Of a DNA stretch of 64,000 nt, positions 39,902 to 49,318 are shown piece after piece (positions within the stretch are counted from its first letter, which is position 1; each line of letters starts with the position of its first letter). The stretch comes from Pseudomonas tensinigenes (GTDB lineage Bacteria; Pseudomonadota; Gammaproteobacteria; Pseudomonadales; Pseudomonadaceae): assembly GCF_014268445.2 (NCBI RefSeq), contig NZ_CP077089.1:362501-426500 (forward strand), given 5' to 3'. A model generated the notes under the pieces. That model did no database searches and was not told the DNA's origin. It saw nothing but the letters and a program-made list of their open reading frames with translations. The translations under genes were made by a program, and so were the position numbers.

Positions 39902-42058
39902 GTGGAATCAGAAGTCAGTCGAGTTCAACTCAGTCATGATCCACGCGCGTTGCACGACGATCCTTTACTGGACGGACTGCTCGCCCTTTGCATGCTTCAT
40001 CAGAAACCCGCCAGCGCGGCGATGCTGACCACCGGCCTGCCGCTGCCCAAACAACGCCTCAGTGTCGAGTTGCTGCCCCGCGCCGCGGCTCGCGCCGGCC
40101 TGCAAGGTCGGGTGCTGCAACGCAAACTGGAAGAAATTCCGGCGATCGCCATGCCGGCCTTGCTGCTGCTCAAGGATGGTCGCAGCGCCGTCCTGCTCGG
40201 CTGGCAGGGTGACAACGAAGCGCGGGTGCTGCTCAGCGAAACCGACGGCGGCGAGTCCATCGTCAGTCGCGAACTGCTCGCCGACGATTACACCGGCAAA
40301 GTCTTTTTCGCTCAGCCGCAACACAAATTCGACGTCAACCACGGCACGCTGATTCCGCGTGCACGCTCGTGGTTCCGCGACACCCTCAAGCGTTCGCGCT
40401 GGCTGTACGCCGATGCGATCGCCGCGAGTTTCCTGATCAACATCATCGCCATGGCCGCGCCGCTGTTCGTGATGAACGTCTACGACCGCGTGGTGCCGAA
40501 CCAGGCCGAAGCGACCCTGTGGGTGCTGGCGCTGGGTATCACTGGCGCCTATATCTTCGACCTGATTCTCAAGAGCCTGCGCAGCCTGTGCCTGGATCTG
40601 GCCGGGAAGAAAACCGACCTGATCATCTCGGCGACGCTGTTCGAACGCATCGTCGGCATGTCGATGAAATACCGCCCGGCGCGGGTCGGCAGCTTTGCGC
40701 AGAACATCCACGAGTTTCAGAGCCTGCGCGACTTCCTTGCCTCGCTGACCCTGACCAGCCTGATCGACCTGCCGTTCACCATCCTGATCTTTATTGTCAT
40801 CGCCATTCTCGGCGGGCATCTGGTGTGGATTCCAGTGTTGGCGTTCCCGATTGCTCTGCTGATCGGCTACGCCTTGCAGAAGCCGCTGGTGGCCACCATG
40901 GAACGCACCATGGCCCTCGGTGCCGAGCGCCAGTCGAGCCTGATCGAAACCCTCGCCGGCCTTGACGCGGTCAAGGTCAACAACGCCGAAAGCGAACGTC
41001 AGTATCAGTGGGAACAGACCATCGGCACCCTCAGCCGCCTCGAGCTGCGGGTGAAAATGCTCTCCGGTCTGGCGATGAATATCACCTTGCTGATCCAGCA
41101 ACTGGCCGGGGTGATCATGATTGTCTTCGGCGTCTACCAGATCATTGCCGGCAACTTGAGCATGGGCGGTCTGATTGCCTGCTACATGCTTAGTGGCCGC
41201 GCCCTCAGCCCGCTGGCCTCGTTGTCCGGTCTGCTGACCCGTTATCAGCAGGCACGGGTGACCATGACTTCGGTCGACCAGATGATGGAGCTGCCGCAAG
41301 AGCGCAATTTCGAAGAACGCCCGCTGAGCCGCAAGGTTCTGCAAGGCGCGATCGAGTGCCGCCAGCTCAGCTTCACCTACCCGGAACAACAGAACCCGGC
41401 GTTGAAGAACATCAATCTGGTGATCCGTCCCGGCGAGAAGATCGGCATCATCGGCCGCAGCGGCTCGGGCAAGAGCTCCCTCGCCAAACTGTTGGTCGGC
41501 CTGTATCAGCCGGACGACGGTGCCTTGCTGGTCGACGGTGTGGATATCCGCCAGATCGACGTCAGCGAACTGCGCTACAACATCGGCTACGTGCCGCAAG
41601 ACATTCAACTGCTGGCCGGCACCCTGCGTGACAACCTCGTCTCCGGCGCACGCTATGTAGAAGACGAGCTGGTCCTGCAGGCGGCCGAACTGGCCGGCGT
41701 CCACGAATTCGCCCGTCTGCATCCGCAAGGCTATGAGCTGCAAGTCGGCGAACGTGGGCAGAACCTCTCCGGTGGCCAACGGCAGAACGTCGCGCTGGCC
41801 CGGGCGCTGTTGCTCAATCCGCCGATCCTGTTGATGGACGAGCCGACCAGTGCGATGGACAACACCGGTGAAGAACGCCTCAAGCAACGCCTCGCGGCGG
41901 TGATTGAAAACAAGACCGTGGTGCTGGTCACGCACCGGGCTTCACTGTTGTCGCTGGTCGATCGTCTGCTGGTGATCGACCGCGGACAGATTCTCGCCGA
42001 TGGCCCGAAAGCCGCCGTGATGGAAGCGTTGAAGAAGGGGCAGATCAGTGTTGCTTAA
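39902..42058 (+). CDS. lapB: LapB, type I secretion ABC transporter
   Basis: 718 residues. It has an N-terminal C39-like domain lacking the catalytic Cys (about 20-130), which is typical of RTX-adhesin exporters, then six TM helices (about 155-420) and an ATPase domain (about 470-718) with Walker A GRSGSGKSS, LSGGQRQN and LLMDEPTSAMD. It powers LapA export. Starts at GTG 39893 and GTG 39902 are both possible; AAAGAG at 39887 is better spaced for 39902. Confidence 0.95.
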   Translation: MESEVSRVQLSHDPRALHDDPLLDGLLALCMLHQKPASAAMLTTGLPLPKQRLSVELLPRAAARAGLQGRVLQRKLEEIPAIAMPALLLLKDGRSAVLLGWQGDNEARVLLSETDGGESIVSRELLADDYTGKVFFAQPQHKFDVNHGTLIPRARSWFRDTLKRSRWLYADAIAASFLINIIAMAAPLFVMNVYDRVVPNQAEATLWVLALGITGAYIFDLILKSLRSLCLDLAGKKTDLIISATLFERIVGMSMKYRPARVGSFAQNIHEFQSLRDFLASLTLTSLIDLPFTILIFIVIAILGGHLVWIPVLAFPIALLIGYALQKPLVATMERTMALGAERQSSLIETLAGLDAVKVNNAESERQYQWEQTIGTLSRLELRVKMLSGLAMNITLLIQQLAGVIMIVFGVYQIIAGNLSMGGLIACYMLSGRALSPLASLSGLLTRYQQARVTMTSVDQMMELPQERNFEERPLSRKVLQGAIECRQLSFTYPEQQNPALKNINLVIRPGEKIGIIGRSGSGKSSLAKLLVGLYQPDDGALLVDGVDIRQIDVSELRYNIGYVPQDIQLLAGTLRDNLVSGARYVEDELVLQAAELAGVHEFARLHPQGYELQVGERGQNLSGGQRQNVALARALLLNPPILLMDEPTSAMDNTGEERLKQRLAAVIENKTVVLVTHRASLLSLVDRLLVIDRGQILADGPKAAVMEALKKGQISVA

Positions 42059-43415
42059 GTCGGGTTTCAAGGATTCGATCCGTCGCTACTTCAAAGGCTC
42101 GGCATCGCTGCAGGGCCAGCCGCTGCCGGAGGTCAACAAGGCGCTGATCGAAGACGCCCCGCGGGTCGTGCGTCTGACCATCTGGGCGATCATCGGCTTC
42201 TTCATCTTCCTGCTGCTGTGGGCCAACTTCGCCGTGATCGACGAAGTGACCAAGGGCGACGGCAAGGCGATTCCGTCGTCGAAGATCCAGAAAATCCAGA
42301 ACCTTGAGGGCGGGATCATCTCCGAACTGTTCGTCAAGGAAGGCCAGATTGTCGAAGCCGGCGCACCGCTGATTCGCCTCGACGACACGCGATTTGCCTC
42401 CAACGTCGGCGAAACCGAAGCCGATCGCCTGTCGATGCTGCTGCGCGTAGAACGCCTCAGCGCCGAAGTCGATGACCGTCCGCTGAATTTCCCCGAAGAC
42501 GTGCTCAAAGCCGTGCCGGGTCAGGCGAAAAGCGAAGAGTCGCTGTACATCAGCCGTCGTCAGCAACTGCACGACGAGATCGGTGGGTTGCAGGAGCAGT
42601 TGATTCAGCGTCAGCAAGAGCTGCGCGAATTCGCCTCCAAGCAAGCGCAGTATCGTCAGCAGCTTGGCTTGCAGCGCCAGGAAATCAACATGTCCGAGCC
42701 GCTGGTGGCGCAGGGCGCGGTGTCGCCGGTGGAAGTGCTACGTCTGAAGCGTGCCGAGGTGGAAACCCGTGGTCAGCTGGATGCAACGACGCTGGCCATC
42801 CCGCGTGCCGAATCGGCGATCAAGGAAGTGCAGCGCAAGATCGACGAGACGCGCGGCAAATTCCGCAGCGAAGCGCTGACCCAACTCAATGAGGCGCGCA
42901 CCGACCTGAACAAGGCCAGCGCGACCGGCAAGGCCCTGGAAGACCGCGTCAGCCGTACGCTGGTGACATCGCCGGTACGCGGCATCGTCAACAAGTTGCT
43001 GGTCAACACCATTGGTGGCGTGATCCAGCCGGGCAGCGACATGGTCGAAATCGTACCGCTGGATGACACCTTGCTGGTCGAAGCGAAGATCCGTCCGCAG
43101 GACATTGCCTTCCTGCACCCGGGGCAGGAAGCGATCGTCAAATTCACTGCCTACGACTACACCATCTACGGCGGGCTCAAAGCCAAGCTTGAGCAGATCG
43201 GTGCCGACACCATTACCGACGAAGACAAGAAAACCACCTATTACATCATCAAGGTGCGTACTGAGCGCAGCCACTTGGGTACCGATGAAAAGCCGTTGCT
43301 GATCATCCCGGGGATGGTTGCGTCGGTGGACATCATTACCGGCAAGAAGTCGGTGTTGAGTTATCTGCTCAAGCCGATCATTCGTGCGCGAGCCGAGGCG
43401 TTGCACGAGCGCTGA
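42048..43415 (+). CDS. lapC: LapC, HlyD-family membrane fusion protein
   Basis: 455 residues with one TM helix (about 42-62, IWAIIGFFIFLLLWANFAVI), a lipoyl half-motif pair, a long coiled coil (about 170-300, rich in QRQQELREFASKQAQ-like heptads) and a C-terminal beta domain. It bridges LapB and LapE. It starts at GTG 42048, preceded by AAGAAGGGG, and overlaps the end of lapB by 11 bases. Confidence 0.95.
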   Translation: MLLKSGFKDSIRRYFKGSASLQGQPLPEVNKALIEDAPRVVRLTIWAIIGFFIFLLLWANFAVIDEVTKGDGKAIPSSKIQKIQNLEGGIISELFVKEGQIVEAGAPLIRLDDTRFASNVGETEADRLSMLLRVERLSAEVDDRPLNFPEDVLKAVPGQAKSEESLYISRRQQLHDEIGGLQEQLIQRQQELREFASKQAQYRQQLGLQRQEINMSEPLVAQGAVSPVEVLRLKRAEVETRGQLDATTLAIPRAESAIKEVQRKIDETRGKFRSEALTQLNEARTDLNKASATGKALEDRVSRTLVTSPVRGIVNKLLVNTIGGVIQPGSDMVEIVPLDDTLLVEAKIRPQDIAFLHPGQEAIVKFTAYDYTIYGGLKAKLEQIGADTITDEDKKTTYYIIKVRTERSHLGTDEKPLLIIPGMVASVDIITGKKSVLSYLLKPIIRARAEALHER

Positions 43416-43439
43416 TTCTCTAGCGGCCTTACCGGCCTC

Positions 43440-43520
43440 ATCGCGAGCAGGCTCACTCCTACAGTAATCGCATTTCTCCAGATGGAATGCGATCCCTGTA
43501 GGAGTGAGCCTGCTCGCGAT
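43440..43520. repeat. REP hairpin (GCTCACTCCTAC class)
   Basis: Arms ATCGCGAGCAGGCTCACTCC and complement around a 37-base spacer, just after lapC, where it may act as terminator. Confidence 0.9.
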
Positions 43521-43776
43521 GGCGGCAGCCCAAACACCACATCTCTGTCAGGAAGTGACAAAAACCGTCACTCACCATCCAGTCCATTCCTCACCAATCG
43601 CCATATCGTTATTCATTAACGGTATTTAATTTCCGATTCTTATAGCTATAAAGTCATCCCCCTGCGTACCTGCCGACCAATCGGCGCGCCGCACGACCTG
43701 AACCAACACGCAATCCAGCGTGAGTGTCTGATCGACGAGCGCGCCCGTGAGCGTGCCGTGCGTGGGAGATGGAAAG
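43521..43776 (+). promoter_or_regulatory. Promoter region of the TauD-ABC operon, with inverted repeat
   Basis: No gene is seen. CGTTATTCATTAACG at 43607-43621 is a 5-base inverted repeat in an AT-rich patch, a possible site for a LysR-type (for example CysB-like) activator of sulfur-starvation genes. That function is inference. Confidence 0.4.
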
Positions 43777-44673
43777 ATGTCCGCAGCTACTGCTTCCCCA
43801 AGCGCCGCGACCGCCGCGCCGCAAACTTTCGAAATTCGTCCGTTCAGCGGTGCCGTCGGCGCCGAAATCATCGGCCTCGACCTCACCCGGTCGATCAATG
43901 ATCAGGACTTCGCGCGCATCCATCGCGCGCACCTGGATCACCACGTCGTGGTGTTCCGCGACCAGCAAATCACCCCGCAGCAACAGATCGACTTCAGCCG
44001 CCGCTTCGGCGTGTTGCAGATCCATGTGCTCAAGCAGTTCCTGCTGGCCAATCACCCGGAAATCCTCATCGTTTCCAACATCATCGAAAACGGCCAGAAC
44101 ATCGGCCTCGGTGATGCCGGCAAATTCTGGCACTCCGACCTCTCCTATAAAGAGCTGCCAAGCCTCGGCTCGATGCTCCACGCACAGGAGTTGCCGTCCG
44201 AGGGTGGCGATACCCTGTTCGCCGATATGCACAAAGCCTGGGACAACTTGCCCGAAGCGTTGCGCAAAGCGGTCGAAGGCCGCAGTGCCGCGCACTCCTA
44301 CACGGCGCGTTACAGCGAAACCAAATTCGAAGGCAACTGGCGCCCGACCCTGACCCCGGAGCAACTGGCTCAGGTCGCGGAAGTGGTGCACCCGGTGGTG
44401 CGTACGCACCCGGAGAACGGACGCAAGGCGCTGTTCGTCAGCGAAGGTTTCACCACGCGCATTGTCGGCCTGCCCGAAGACGAGAGCCAGCAACTGCTGA
44501 CCGAGCTCTACGCCCACAGCGTGCTGCCGCAAAACATCTACCGCCATCAGTGGCAGCCCCACGATCTGGTGTTCTGGGACAACCGTTCGCTGATCCATCT
44601 CGCCGCCGGCTGCCCGGCGCACCTGCGCCGCAAGCTGTATCGCACGACCATTCAGGGCGACGCGCCTTTCTGA
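43777..44673 (+). CDS. TauD/TfdA-family 2-oxoglutarate-dependent dioxygenase
   Basis: 298 residues. The iron-binding facial triad is visible as His119-x-Asp121 (FWHSDLSY) and His274 (SLIHLAAG), with Arg289 (YRTTIQG) for 2-oxoglutarate. The family releases sulfite from taurine or alkyl sulfonates, or opens sulfate esters and some herbicides. With an ABC importer just downstream, a role in organosulfur use is likely, but the substrate is open. ATG 43777 follows GGGAGATGGAAAG; an upstream GTG at 43747 is less likely. Confidence 0.88.
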   Translation: MSAATASPSAATAAPQTFEIRPFSGAVGAEIIGLDLTRSINDQDFARIHRAHLDHHVVVFRDQQITPQQQIDFSRRFGVLQIHVLKQFLLANHPEILIVSNIIENGQNIGLGDAGKFWHSDLSYKELPSLGSMLHAQELPSEGGDTLFADMHKAWDNLPEALRKAVEGRSAAHSYTARYSETKFEGNWRPTLTPEQLAQVAEVVHPVVRTHPENGRKALFVSEGFTTRIVGLPEDESQQLLTELYAHSVLPQNIYRHQWQPHDLVFWDNRSLIHLAAGCPAHLRRKLYRTTIQGDAPF

Positions 44674-44695
44674 TTCGCTGGAGATTGATCAAAAA

Positions 44696-45556
44696 ATGAA
44701 CGCTCCCTTGCCAGGCCACGCGGCCAGCAACCCGATCGCTCGCAGCGACGCGCTGCTGGCGGTCGATCATGTCAGCCTCGAATACCGCACGCCGCAACGT
44801 GTGGTGCGCGCCACTCACCAAGTCAGTTTTGAAATCGACCCGGCCGATCGCTACGTGCTGCTCGGCCCCTCGGGTTGCGGCAAATCCACCTTGCTCAAAG
44901 CGGTCGCCGGGTTCATTCAACCGTGCGAAGGCGAGATCCGTCTGCAAGGCCAGCGCGTCGACGCGCCAGGGCCGGACCGCATCGTGGTGTTTCAGGAGTT
45001 CGATCAACTGCCACCGTGGAAAACCGTCAAACAGAACGTGATGTTTCCGCTGCTCGCGTCGCGAACGCTGAAGAAAAAAGAAGCCGAAGAACGCGCGCTG
45101 CACTATCTGGAAAAGGTCGGTCTGGCGGCGTTTGCCGACGCCTACCCGCATACCTTGTCCGGCGGCATGAAAGCGCGCGTGGCGATTGCCCGAGCGTTAG
45201 CGATGCAGCCGAAAATCCTCTTGATGGACGAACCGTTCGCCGCCCTCGATGCACTGACCCGGCGCAAAATGCAGGAAGAATTACTGCTGCTCTGGGAAGA
45301 GGTGCGCTTCACCCTGTTGTTCGTCACCCACTCGATTGAAGAGGCGTTGGTGGTCGGCAATCGCATCCTGCTGCTGTCGCCGCATCCCGGCCGAGTGCGC
45401 GCCGAAGTGCACAGCCATCAATACGACTTGCACAGCTTGGGTGGCGTGGCGTTTCAGGAGTCGGCGCGGCGCATTCATCGTCTGCTGTTCGACGAAGGCC
45501 AGTCGCCGGAAACCGAGCGTGACCACGACTTCAACGACATTCGCATCGCCTATTGA
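44696..45556 (+). CDS. ABC transporter ATPase (nitrate/sulfonate/taurine type)
   Basis: 286 residues with Walker A GPSGCGKST (57-65), signature LSGGMKARVAIARAL, and Walker B LLMDEPFAALD. It belongs to the SsuB/TauB-like import group and is longer at the C-terminus than TauB. It lies 22 bases after the dioxygenase gene and 19 before the permease, so one operon is likely. Confidence 0.9.
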   Translation: MNAPLPGHAASNPIARSDALLAVDHVSLEYRTPQRVVRATHQVSFEIDPADRYVLLGPSGCGKSTLLKAVAGFIQPCEGEIRLQGQRVDAPGPDRIVVFQEFDQLPPWKTVKQNVMFPLLASRTLKKKEAEERALHYLEKVGLAAFADAYPHTLSGGMKARVAIARALAMQPKILLMDEPFAALDALTRRKMQEELLLLWEEVRFTLLFVTHSIEEALVVGNRILLLSPHPGRVRAEVHSHQYDLHSLGGVAFQESARRIHRLLFDEGQSPETERDHDFNDIRIAY

Positions 45557-45575
45557 GCGCCAGGAGGACTACCCG

Positions 45576-46442
45576 ATGAGCCATTCATCATCTGTGCGTG
45601 AAGAGTTCGAAATTGTGCTGGAGCCGCTGACTGAGGTGCCGGTCGAGCGTGAACTGTCGCTCGGCACGCGGCTGTGGCAACAGGGCTGGTTGCGTAAAGG
45701 CCTGATCCTGATTGTGCTGGCGGTGCTGTGGGAAGTGGTCGCGCGAATCCAGAACAATGACCTGATGCTGCCGAGTTTCCTGCAGACCAGCCATGCGCTG
45801 TTCGAGGGGCTGCTCAGTGGTGAGTTGTTGGTGAAGGTGTGGATATCGCTGGTGGTGCTGATCAAGGGTTATCTGATTGGCATTGTCTTGGCATTTGCCC
45901 TGACCACCCTTGCGGTGTCGACGCAATTGGGCCGTGATCTGCTGAGCACGATGACCTCGATGTTCAATCCGCTGCCGGCGATTGCCCTGTTGCCGTTGGC
46001 GCTGCTGTGGTTTGGCCTGGGGCAGAACAGTCTGATTTTCGTGCTGGTGCATTCGGTGTTGTGGGCGCTGGCGCTGAATACCTATGCCGGGTTTCTCGGC
46101 GTTTCGGAAACCCTGCGCATGGCTGGGCGCAATTATGGTTTGAAGGGCTTGCGGCTGGTGCTGTTCATCCTGATTCCGGCAGCGCTGCCGTCGATTCTCG
46201 CCGGGCTGAAGATTGGCTGGGCGTTTGCCTGGCGCACGTTGATTGCGGCGGAACTGGTGTTTGGCGCGACCAGTGGCAAGGGCGGGTTGGGCTGGTACAT
46301 CTTTCAGAATCGCAATGAGCTGTATACCGACAAGGTGTTTGCCGGGTTGGCGGTGGTGATTCTGATTGGGTTGCTGGTGGAGAATCTGGTGTTCGATACG
46401 CTGGAACGAGTGACGGTCAAGCGCTGGGGTATGCAGCGGTAA
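45576..46442 (+). CDS. ABC transporter permease (nitrate/sulfonate/taurine type)
   Basis: 288 residues with about six TM helices and the BPD_transp_1 fold, including the coupling region AGRNYGLKGLRLVLF...PAALPSILAGLKIG. The frame is open from 45336 inside the ATPase gene, but CAGGAGGACTACCCG immediately before ATG 45576 sets the start. No periplasmic binding protein gene is adjacent, so one must be encoded elsewhere. Confidence 0.9.
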   Translation: MSHSSSVREEFEIVLEPLTEVPVERELSLGTRLWQQGWLRKGLILIVLAVLWEVVARIQNNDLMLPSFLQTSHALFEGLLSGELLVKVWISLVVLIKGYLIGIVLAFALTTLAVSTQLGRDLLSTMTSMFNPLPAIALLPLALLWFGLGQNSLIFVLVHSVLWALALNTYAGFLGVSETLRMAGRNYGLKGLRLVLFILIPAALPSILAGLKIGWAFAWRTLIAAELVFGATSGKGGLGWYIFQNRNELYTDKVFAGLAVVILIGLLVENLVFDTLERVTVKRWGMQR

Positions 46443-46466
46443 TTCTGTGGCGTTGCGGCTGGCCTC

Positions 46467-46559
46467 ATCGCGAGCAGGCTCACTCCTACAAGGGATCTGC
46501 GTAGGACACAAAATCTGTAGACACTGGAGATCAAATGTAGGAGTGAGCCTGCTCGCGAT
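46467..46559. repeat. REP hairpin (GCTCACTCCTAC class)
   Basis: Inverted copies of ATCGCGAGCAGGCTCACTCC, 51-base spacer, after the permease gene. Confidence 0.88.
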
Positions 46560-46644
46560 GGCGTCAGTGATGCCACCGCAATACTTGAAGGATGTTTGCT
46601 AGCATTGCGCTCAGATCAATCCTGATCAGCCATGAGTGCTCAGC

Positions 46645-47562
46645 ATGCAACTCCCGGACATGAACCTTCTGGTCGCCCTCGACGCCTTGCTCGACGAGGG
46701 CAGTGTGGTCGGCGCTGCACGGCGGATGAACCTCAGCCCGGCGGCGATGAGCCGCACGCTGACGCGAATCCGCGAAGCTATCGGCGATCCGATTCTGGTG
46801 CGAGCCGGTCGGGGTCTGGTGCCAACGCCCAAAGCCTTGGAATTACGCGAGCAGGTGCGCGACGTGGTCGAGCAGGCCGCGCTGTTGTTCCGCTCCGCCG
46901 ACACCGTGGAGCTGGGCACGCTGCGCCGGCGCTTCAGCATCCGCGCCAATGATTTCTTCATCGGTGTCTACGGCGGCAAGCTATTCGACACCCTCGATCA
47001 ACTGGCGCCGCACTGCGAGTTGCGTTTCGTTCCGGAAGGCGATGGCGATGATGAAGCCCTGCGAGAAGGGCGCATCGATCTGAGCGTCAGCAACACCCGC
47101 CCCGTCACCCCTGAAGTCAAAGTGCAGAACCTCTTCTCGACGCACTTCGTGGGACTGGTGCGCGAAGATCATCCATTGCTCGACGGTGAAATCACTGCCG
47201 AGCGCTACGCCGGGTTTTCCCACATCAGCATGTCGCGCCGCGGCATCGCGCGCGGTCCTATTGATACCGCGCTGAATGCGCTGGGTCTGGAGCGGCGCGT
47301 CGCGGTGATCGCGCCGAGTTTCCATGCGGCAATGTTTGCCTTGCCGGATTCCGACCTGATCCTGCCAGTGCCCAAAGAGGCGTTGCTCAGCGTGCGTCGC
47401 CTGGGTTTGAAACTGCGCTCATTCGACCTGCCGATCCCGTTGCCGACGCTGATGCTGACCCAGGCCTGGCACCCGCGCTTCGACAAGGATCCGGCGCATC
47501 GCTGGCTGCGCGAAACCCTCAAGGCTTGCTGCGACGAAACGTGGCTGGCTGCACAACCCTAA
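46645..47562 (+). CDS. LysR-family transcriptional regulator
   Basis: 305 residues with an N-terminal winged helix (about 3-62; VVGAARRMNLSPAAMSRTLTRIREAIG) and a substrate-binding domain typical of the family. GTG 46636 is an alternative start. It is read in the same direction as the efflux operon that follows 190 bases later, and may control it. The effector is unknown. Confidence 0.9.
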   Translation: MQLPDMNLLVALDALLDEGSVVGAARRMNLSPAAMSRTLTRIREAIGDPILVRAGRGLVPTPKALELREQVRDVVEQAALLFRSADTVELGTLRRRFSIRANDFFIGVYGGKLFDTLDQLAPHCELRFVPEGDGDDEALREGRIDLSVSNTRPVTPEVKVQNLFSTHFVGLVREDHPLLDGEITAERYAGFSHISMSRRGIARGPIDTALNALGLERRVAVIAPSFHAAMFALPDSDLILPVPKEALLSVRRLGLKLRSFDLPIPLPTLMLTQAWHPRFDKDPAHRWLRETLKACCDETWLAAQP

Positions 47563-47566
47563 GATC

Positions 47567-47642
47567 AAAAGATCGCAGCCTTCGGCAGCTCCTACATTGA
47601 AATGCATATCCCTGTAGGAGCTGCCGAAGGCTGCGATCTTTT
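47567..47642. repeat. Long palindromic repeat with GATCGCAGCC arms, terminator-like
   Basis: Perfect 29-base arms (47567-47595 and 47614-47642) around an 18-base loop, starting AAAAGATCGCAGCC and ending GGCTGCGATCTTTT. It sits just after the LysR stop. It shares its inner stem CTCCTAC/GTAGGAG and spacer with one REP class but has different outer arms. Confidence 0.88.
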
Positions 47643-47752
47643 GCTTTTAACAATTGCGTCTGACGCACTTATAACCTGCCAATAAGTCAATTTTCGTCAT
47701 TGCCAAGCCCGACTAAGATGCTCCGGTATTTTTCCCTCCGGAGTGTGTATTC

Positions 47753-49291
47753 ATGACATCCCTGTCGGCGGCAGCGCCCATCGCTGCGGCCAGCCCGGCG
47801 AAGGCGGCGACGCCACCGGTGTTCGGGGCGCGGATCATCATCGGCCTGGTCGGCGTGCTGCTGGCGGTGCTGGTGTCGGGCCTCAACGAGATGGTCACCA
47901 AGGTGGCCCTGGCCGACATCCGTGGCGCGCTGAGCATCGGTTACGACGAAGGCACCTGGCTGGTCGCCAGCTACACCGCCACTTCGGTCGCGGCCATGGC
48001 CTTCGCGCCGTGGTGTTCGGTGACCTTCTCGCTGCGCCGCTTCACCCTCTGCGCGATCGGTCTGTTCACGCTACTCGGCGTGCTGTGTCCATTCGCGCCG
48101 AATTACGAAAGTCTACTGCTGATGCGCATCCTGCAAGGTCTGGCCGGCGGTGCGTTACCGCCGATGTTGATGACCGTCGCCCTGCGCTTTTTGCCGGCCA
48201 ACATCAAACTCTATGGCCTGGCCGGCTACGCGCTGACGGCGACATTCGGCCCCGGTCTCGGCACACCGCTGGCTGGTTTGTGGACGGAGTACGTCGGTTG
48301 GCAATGGACGTTCTGGCAAATCATCGTGCCTTGCCTGATCGCCATGGCGATGGTCGCGTGGGGCATTCCGCAGGACCCGCTGCGTTTGGAACGCCTCAGA
48401 TCGTTCAACTGGAAAGGTCTGCTGCTGGGCTTTCCAGCGATCTGCATGTTGGTGATCGGTTTGTTGCAGGGCAATCGGCTGGACTGGTTCGAGTCGAGCC
48501 TGATCTGTGGATTGCTCGGCGCCGGATCGTTGTTGCTGGTGGCGTTCCTGATCAACGAATGGTCGCAGCCGATTCCGTTTTTCAAATTGCAGATGCTCGG
48601 TATCCGTAATCTGTCGTTCGCCTTGATGACCCTGGCCGGTGTGCTCGTGGTGTTGTTGGCGGTGGTGCTGATTCCGTCGAGCTATCTGGCGCAGGTGCAG
48701 GGCTATCGTCCGGTGCAGACCGCACCGATCATGCTCATCGCCGCATTGCCGCAACTGATTGCGCTGCCGTTGGTGGCCGCGCTGTGCAACCTGCGCTGGG
48801 TCGATTGCCGCTGGGTGCTTGGCATCGGTTTGAGCATGTTGACGCTGTCCTGCCTGGGCGGATCGCTGCTGACTTCAGAATGGATTCGCGACAATTTCTA
48901 CGTCCTGCAATGGCTGCAGATCTTCGGTCAGCCGATGTCGGTGTTGCCGCTGTTGATGTTGTCCACCGGCAGCATCCAGCCGCAGGACGGGCCGTTCGCC
49001 TCCGCGTGGTTCAACACGGTGAAAGGCTTGGCGGCCGTGGTCGCTACCGGGGTGATCGAAGCGCTGACCACCGCGCGTTTGCATTTCCACTCGACCATGC
49101 TGGTCGACAGCCTCGGCAATTCGCCGCTGGCCGATCGCAGCGATCCGGGCCTCGCCCATCGCCTGCACGAACAGGCCGTGGTGCTGACCTCTTCCGATCT
49201 CTATGTGTGCATGGCCGGCGTCGCGGTGGCGTTGATCCTGCTGATTTTCTGGCTGCCGACGCGGATTTATCCGCCGCGCGCGCCGACCTGA
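47753..49291 (+). CDS. MFS drug transporter, DHA2 family (EmrB-like)
   Basis: 512 residues with about 14 TM helices and an N-terminal Ala-rich cytoplasmic tail. The motif-C-like stretch AGYALTATFGPGLGTPLAG in helix 5 marks a drug/H+ antiporter. With the HlyD protein and outer-membrane channel that follow it would form a three-part pump across both membranes. The substrate is unknown. Confidence 0.92.
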   Translation: MTSLSAAAPIAAASPAKAATPPVFGARIIIGLVGVLLAVLVSGLNEMVTKVALADIRGALSIGYDEGTWLVASYTATSVAAMAFAPWCSVTFSLRRFTLCAIGLFTLLGVLCPFAPNYESLLLMRILQGLAGGALPPMLMTVALRFLPANIKLYGLAGYALTATFGPGLGTPLAGLWTEYVGWQWTFWQIIVPCLIAMAMVAWGIPQDPLRLERLRSFNWKGLLLGFPAICMLVIGLLQGNRLDWFESSLICGLLGAGSLLLVAFLINEWSQPIPFFKLQMLGIRNLSFALMTLAGVLVVLLAVVLIPSSYLAQVQGYRPVQTAPIMLIAALPQLIALPLVAALCNLRWVDCRWVLGIGLSMLTLSCLGGSLLTSEWIRDNFYVLQWLQIFGQPMSVLPLLMLSTGSIQPQDGPFASAWFNTVKGLAAVVATGVIEALTTARLHFHSTMLVDSLGNSPLADRSDPGLAHRLHEQAVVLTSSDLYVCMAGVAVALILLIFWLPTRIYPPRAPT

Positions 49292-49318
49292 TTGCTGCAC
49301 TGAACAATGAAGGTTTTT

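Noticed and set aside
39965..41935. Minus-strand 656-codon frame opposite lapB
   Set aside because: lapB has all ABC transporter motifs; the antisense frame has none.
45336..45575. Upstream extension of the ABC permease
   Set aside because: It runs through the ATPase gene in another frame; a strong ribosome site sits right before ATG 45576.
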